DNA from: JBOGVZ01 sp050692985
Lineage (GTDB): Bacteria; Actinomycetota; UBA4738; CALAEC01
Direction of reading: 5' to 3'
Assembly: GCA_050692985.1 (NCBI GenBank)
Contig: JBOGVZ010000085.1
Location: 1 to 64,000 of the forward strand
DNA: 64,000 nt
A program made the position numbers and the translations under genes. Numbering within the stretch: the first letter of the stretch is position 1; every line of letters begins with the position of its first letter. Shown here one piece after another: positions 61,150 to 64,000 of this stretch. Under the pieces are notes generated by a model. It searched no databases, was not told the DNA's origin, and saw only the letters and a program-made list of their open reading frames with translations.

Positions 61150-61866
61150 GTGCGCGGGCTGCCACGCCTCCCCGTCCTGCTCCTGCCGGCCCTGGCCTCG
61201 TGCGGCACGTTGGGCCCGCCCGGGGGAGCCACCGAACAGGGCCGGGCCATCCGTGCCCTGTGGGACGTGTTCTTCTGGGTGGGGGTCGGGGTCGCCGCGG
61301 TCGTGTACGGCCTGATCCTGTGGTCCGTGGTCCGCTACCGGCGCCGCTCCGACGAGCTCCCCCCACAGGTCCGGGTCAACATCCCGCTCGAGATCGCCTA
61401 CACGCTGATCCCGGTGCTCATCGTGGGCGTGCTGTTCGCCCTGACCTACCGGACGGAGTCACGGGTGGGGCGGCTGGTGGACGACCCGGCCCTCACCGTC
61501 CACGTCCAGGCCTTCAACTGGTCGTGGCGGTTCGACTACGAGGACCGGGGGGTATCGGTGTTCGGCACGCCCGAGGACCCACCGGAGCTGGTGCTGCCGG
61601 CGGGGCGCACGGTGCGGCTCCGGTTGACGGCCACCGACGTGATCCACTCGCTCTACGTCCCCGAGTTCCTGTTCAAGCGGGACGCCATCCCCGGCCACCC
61701 GAACGAGTTCGACATCTCGATCGACGAACCCGGCTCGTACACCGGCCAGTGCGCGGAGTTCTGCGGGCTCGACCACGCCAGGATGCGGTTCACCATCCGG
61801 GCGCTTCCTCCCACGGAGTTCGACCGGTGGCTGGAGCGGGCCAGCCTCGAGGGAGCGGCCCGATGA
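61150..61866 (+). CDS. ctaC: Cytochrome c oxidase subunit II
   Basis: 238 residues from GTG 61150. Lipobox LASC near residue 18 suggests a lipoprotein. Two membrane helices (FFWVGVGVAAVVYGLILWSV and IPVLIVGVLFALTYR), FNWSWRFDYE aromatic electron-entry patch, and the CuA site VIHSLYVPEF, GQCAEFCGLDHARM (two Cys, two His, Glu carbonyl, Met). Accepts electrons from cytochrome c. Its stop overlaps ctaD (ATGA). Confidence 0.95.
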   Translation: MRGLPRLPVLLLPALASCGTLGPPGGATEQGRAIRALWDVFFWVGVGVAAVVYGLILWSVVRYRRRSDELPPQVRVNIPLEIAYTLIPVLIVGVLFALTYRTESRVGRLVDDPALTVHVQAFNWSWRFDYEDRGVSVFGTPEDPPELVLPAGRTVRLRLTATDVIHSLYVPEFLFKRDAIPGHPNEFDISIDEPGSYTGQCAEFCGLDHARMRFTIRALPPTEFDRWLERASLEGAAR

Positions 61867-63518
61867 CGGTGCGGGCACCCGACACGCCCGCCGGTGCTCC
61901 CCCCCTCCCCCCGCCGCGGCAGCCGGCGGTGGCCACGTGGTTCCTGACCACCGACCACAAGCGCATCGGGATCCTGTACATGGTCACGTCGTTCGCCTTC
62001 TTCCTGATCGCCGGGGTCCTGGCCCTGGTCCTGCGGGCCGAGCTGACCACCCCGGGGCTCCAGTTCACCGGCCGCCAGGCCTACAACCAGCTGTTCACCA
62101 TCCACGGCACGGCGATGATCTTCCTGTTCGTGGCGCCGTTCGCCATCGGGCTCGGCAACTACCTCCTCCCGCTCCAGGTCGGGGCCCCGGACATGGCCTT
62201 CCCGCGGCTCAACGCCCTGTCGTACTGGCTGTTCCTGGCGGGCGGGCTCACGATCTTCGCCGGGTTCGCCACCACCGGAGGGGCGGCCGGCGCCGGGTGG
62301 ACGGGCTACGTGCCGCTCTCGGGGATCCGGGCCTCACCGGGGACGGGCCTGGACCTGTGGATCGTGGGCCTCATGCTGACCAGCGCCTCCACGATCATGG
62401 GCGCCATCAACTTCATCACCACCACCTTCCTGTTCCGGGCCCCGGGCATGACGATGTGGCGGCTGCCCCTGTTCACCTGGACCATCATCGTCACCTCCCT
62501 GATGATCCTGATCGCCTTCCCCCCGCTGGCCACGGCCTTCACGCTGCTGTTCGTGGACCGGCGGTTCGGGGGCCAGGTGTTCGACCCGGGCGGCGGGGGC
62601 AGCGCGATCCTCTACCAGCACCTGTTCTGGTTCCTGGGCCACCCCGAGGTGTACGTGATGATCCTCCCGTACTTCGGGGTGATCAGCGAGGTCCTGCCGG
62701 TGTTCTCCCGCAAGCCGCTGTTCGGATACACGGGCCTGGTGCTGGCCACGCTGGGGATCGCGGGGCTGTCGATGGGGGTGTGGGCCCACCACATGTTCAC
62801 CACCGGTGCCGTGGCCAACCCGTTCTTCGCGGGGATGTCGTTCCTGATCGCGGTTCCCACCGGGATCAAGTTCTTCAACTGGACGGGGACGATGTGGCGC
62901 GGCCAGCTGACCTTCCCCACGCCGATGCTGTTCGCGCTGGGGTTCATGCTCAACTTCCTGCTGGGGGGGATCACCGGGGTCATGGTGGCCTCGCCGCCGA
63001 TCGACTTCTCCGCCCAGGACACCTACTTCGTGGTCGCTCACTTCCACTACACGATCATGGGGGGCAGCGTGTTCGGGGTGCTCGGGGCCATCGCGTTCTG
63101 GTGGCCGAAGTGGACGGGGTTCCGGCTGGCGGAGGGATGGGGGAAGGCGTCGTTCTGGATGCTGTTCGCCGGGTTCAACCTGACGTTCTTCCCCATGCAC
63201 ATCCTCGGCCTGCGGGGGATGCCCCGCCGGGTCGCGGACTACCTTCCCACCGACGGGTGGACGGACCTCAACGTGCTGGCCACCGGGGGCTCGGGCCTGC
63301 TGGCGCTGGGGGTGGTCACGTTCGTGGCCGGCCTGTGGGTTTCCCGGCGCCGGCGGCAGCCGGCCGGCGACGACCCGTGGGGCGGGAACTCCCTGGAGTG
63401 GACGACGTCCTCGCCCCCTCCGGAGCACAACTTCGACCGCGTCCCCCCGATCCGGTCGGAGCGGCCGGCCTTCGACCTGCGTCACTCCGAGGTCGAGCCG
63501 GCGAGGCCGGGGGGATGA
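61863..63518 (+). CDS. ctaD: Cytochrome c oxidase subunit I
   Basis: 551 residues, twelve helices. Heme a ligand HGTAMIFLFVAPFA, CuB/tyrosine region WFLGHPEVYVMILPYFG (His-Tyr link), WAHHMFTTG, and VVAHFHYTIMGG with heme a and a3 His. TTDHKRIGILYMV at the start is typical of the A-type oxidase. Reduces O2 and pumps protons. Overlaps both neighbours by four bases, so the operon is tightly coupled. Confidence 0.97.
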   Translation: MTVRAPDTPAGAPPLPPPRQPAVATWFLTTDHKRIGILYMVTSFAFFLIAGVLALVLRAELTTPGLQFTGRQAYNQLFTIHGTAMIFLFVAPFAIGLGNYLLPLQVGAPDMAFPRLNALSYWLFLAGGLTIFAGFATTGGAAGAGWTGYVPLSGIRASPGTGLDLWIVGLMLTSASTIMGAINFITTTFLFRAPGMTMWRLPLFTWTIIVTSLMILIAFPPLATAFTLLFVDRRFGGQVFDPGGGGSAILYQHLFWFLGHPEVYVMILPYFGVISEVLPVFSRKPLFGYTGLVLATLGIAGLSMGVWAHHMFTTGAVANPFFAGMSFLIAVPTGIKFFNWTGTMWRGQLTFPTPMLFALGFMLNFLLGGITGVMVASPPIDFSAQDTYFVVAHFHYTIMGGSVFGVLGAIAFWWPKWTGFRLAEGWGKASFWMLFAGFNLTFFPMHILGLRGMPRRVADYLPTDGWTDLNVLATGGSGLLALGVVTFVAGLWVSRRRRQPAGDDPWGGNSLEWTTSSPPPEHNFDRVPPIRSERPAFDLRHSEVEPARPGG

Positions 63519-63889
63519 CCACCGGGGCGAAGGTCTTCCTGGGCTCCGCGGCCTTCGGGGCCGCGGTGGCCGGAGCGTACTGGGTCGTGAGCTACGAGCC
63601 CACGGGGACGGTCCTGCTCGGGTTCTTCGGGGTGGCGCCCCTGCTGGTGGCCGGGTACGTGGCCCTGAAGGCCCGGGGGACCCGCCGGGACCCGGAGGAC
63701 CGTCCCGAGGCCACGCCGGCCGCGGCCGCCGACGAGCCCTTGGGGGAGTTCGCCGTGGAGAGCGTGTGGCCGGTGGTGCTGGCGGCCGGTGCCGCCCTCG
63801 TGGGGGGTGGGCTCGTCTTCGGCCTGTGGCTGTTCGTGGTCGGCGCCCTGGTGACCGCCATCGCGGTGGTGGGCTTCACCCGCGAGTGA
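63515..63889 (+). CDS. ctaF: Cytochrome c oxidase subunit IV, actinobacterial type
   Basis: 124 residues, four hydrophobic segments in two pairs (FLGSAAFGAAVAGAYWVVSY / LLGFFGVAPLLVAGYVAL; WPVVLAAGAALVGGGLVFGL / WLFVVGALVTAIAVVGF) around an acidic linker. This fits the small CtaF subunit of actinobacterial aa3 oxidase. ATG overlaps the ctaD stop. Confidence 0.85.
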   Translation: MTTGAKVFLGSAAFGAAVAGAYWVVSYEPTGTVLLGFFGVAPLLVAGYVALKARGTRRDPEDRPEATPAAAADEPLGEFAVESVWPVVLAAGAALVGGGLVFGLWLFVVGALVTAIAVVGFTRE

Positions 63890-63936
63890 GGGGGCCCGGG
63901 GGGAAGCTCGCCGAGCGGGTTCACCCCCGGATGCGA

Positions 63937-63970
63937 GGAAGCCCGCCTCCCCCGCGGAGGACGGGCTCCT
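63937..63970 (+). terminator. Hairpin after the oxidase operon
   Basis: AGCCCG-CCTCC and GGAGG-ACGGGCT form a GC-rich stem (one bulge) around a CCCGC loop, about 50 bp after the ctaF stop. No U-tract follows, so termination is plausible but not certain. Nothing else is seen from 63890 to 64000. Confidence 0.5.
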
Positions 63971-64000
63971 GCCTTCGGGACGATCGTTGCCCCGGCGGAG

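Overview
The window is high-GC, gene-dense DNA that looks actinobacterial (Actinomycetota, probably an uncultured lineage). The evidence is a DUF222/13E12 HNH endonuclease, a DrrAB exporter, a SigG-type ECF sigma factor, a TIGR03667-type flavin/PPOX protein, UdgX, a LigC-type ligase with a separate LigD polymerase module, a CtaC-CtaD-CtaF oxidase cluster, an LAFTG (sortase E type) wall signal and frequent GTG/TTG starts. This is inference from gene families; no rRNA or phylogenetic marker is present.

Positions 1-18.3 kb are accessory DNA with visibly lower GC. They hold a DinG/XPD-like helicase fused to a PD-(D/E)XK nuclease domain, a conjugative coupling ATPase (frameshifted), a replication-relaxation protein fused to the tail of a tyrosine integrase, unusual arrays of 11-bp repeats, RadC, a complete type I restriction-modification system (hsdR, hsdM, hsdS) with an AbiE toxin-antitoxin pair inserted between hsdR and hsdM, and then a run of nuclease-like genes (PD-(D/E)XK, GIY-YIG, HNH, DUF429, uracil-DNA glycosylase). 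The block ends at 18244-18302 in the 3' half of a tRNA-Sec (selC) gene with no 5' half. That is the expected scar of an integrative element inserted in selC, so positions 1-18243 are probably (part of) such an element.

Positions 18.3-21.0 kb are a graveyard: an integrase fragment, repeated ACAAGTCTT elements, an HTH-HsdM fragment and a pRiA4b ORF-3-like fragment, mixed with one intact secreted protein.

From 21 kb to the end the DNA is ordinary chromosome. It contains small flavin/cupin/STAS proteins, an ECF sigma factor divergent from an FAD-linked oxidase, DrrAB, a 5'-3' exonuclease (frameshifted), an AlkZ/YcaQ-like glycosylase, a DEAD-box RNA helicase, membrane proteins, and a catabolic pair (FAD amine oxidase plus DapA-like aldolase). 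A cell-surface cluster of three secreted or anchored proteins precedes a BNR protein. A tightly overlapped operon at 40.1-45.7 kb encodes a glycosyltransferase, heptose-phosphate kinase, isomerase and phosphatase, then a threonine-synthase-like protein and DNA ligase LigC. A DNA-repair pair (LigD polymerase, UdgX), an orphan adenine methylase, a matrixin protease, a two-gene MMPL exporter, an LVIVD protein, two acyl-CoA dehydrogenases, an LLM flavoprotein, a purple-acid-phosphatase-like enzyme and the cytochrome c oxidase operon complete it.

Five genes (coupling ATPase, an unknown gene at 15 kb, the HsdM fragment, the 5'-3' exonuclease, UdgX) are each broken by a small indel, mostly one base and mostly in short homopolymers. 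Sequencing or assembly error is therefore as likely as real decay, and several of these 'pseudogenes' may be intact in the organism. At 58435-58442 two convergent genes appear to have lost their 3' ends at one junction.
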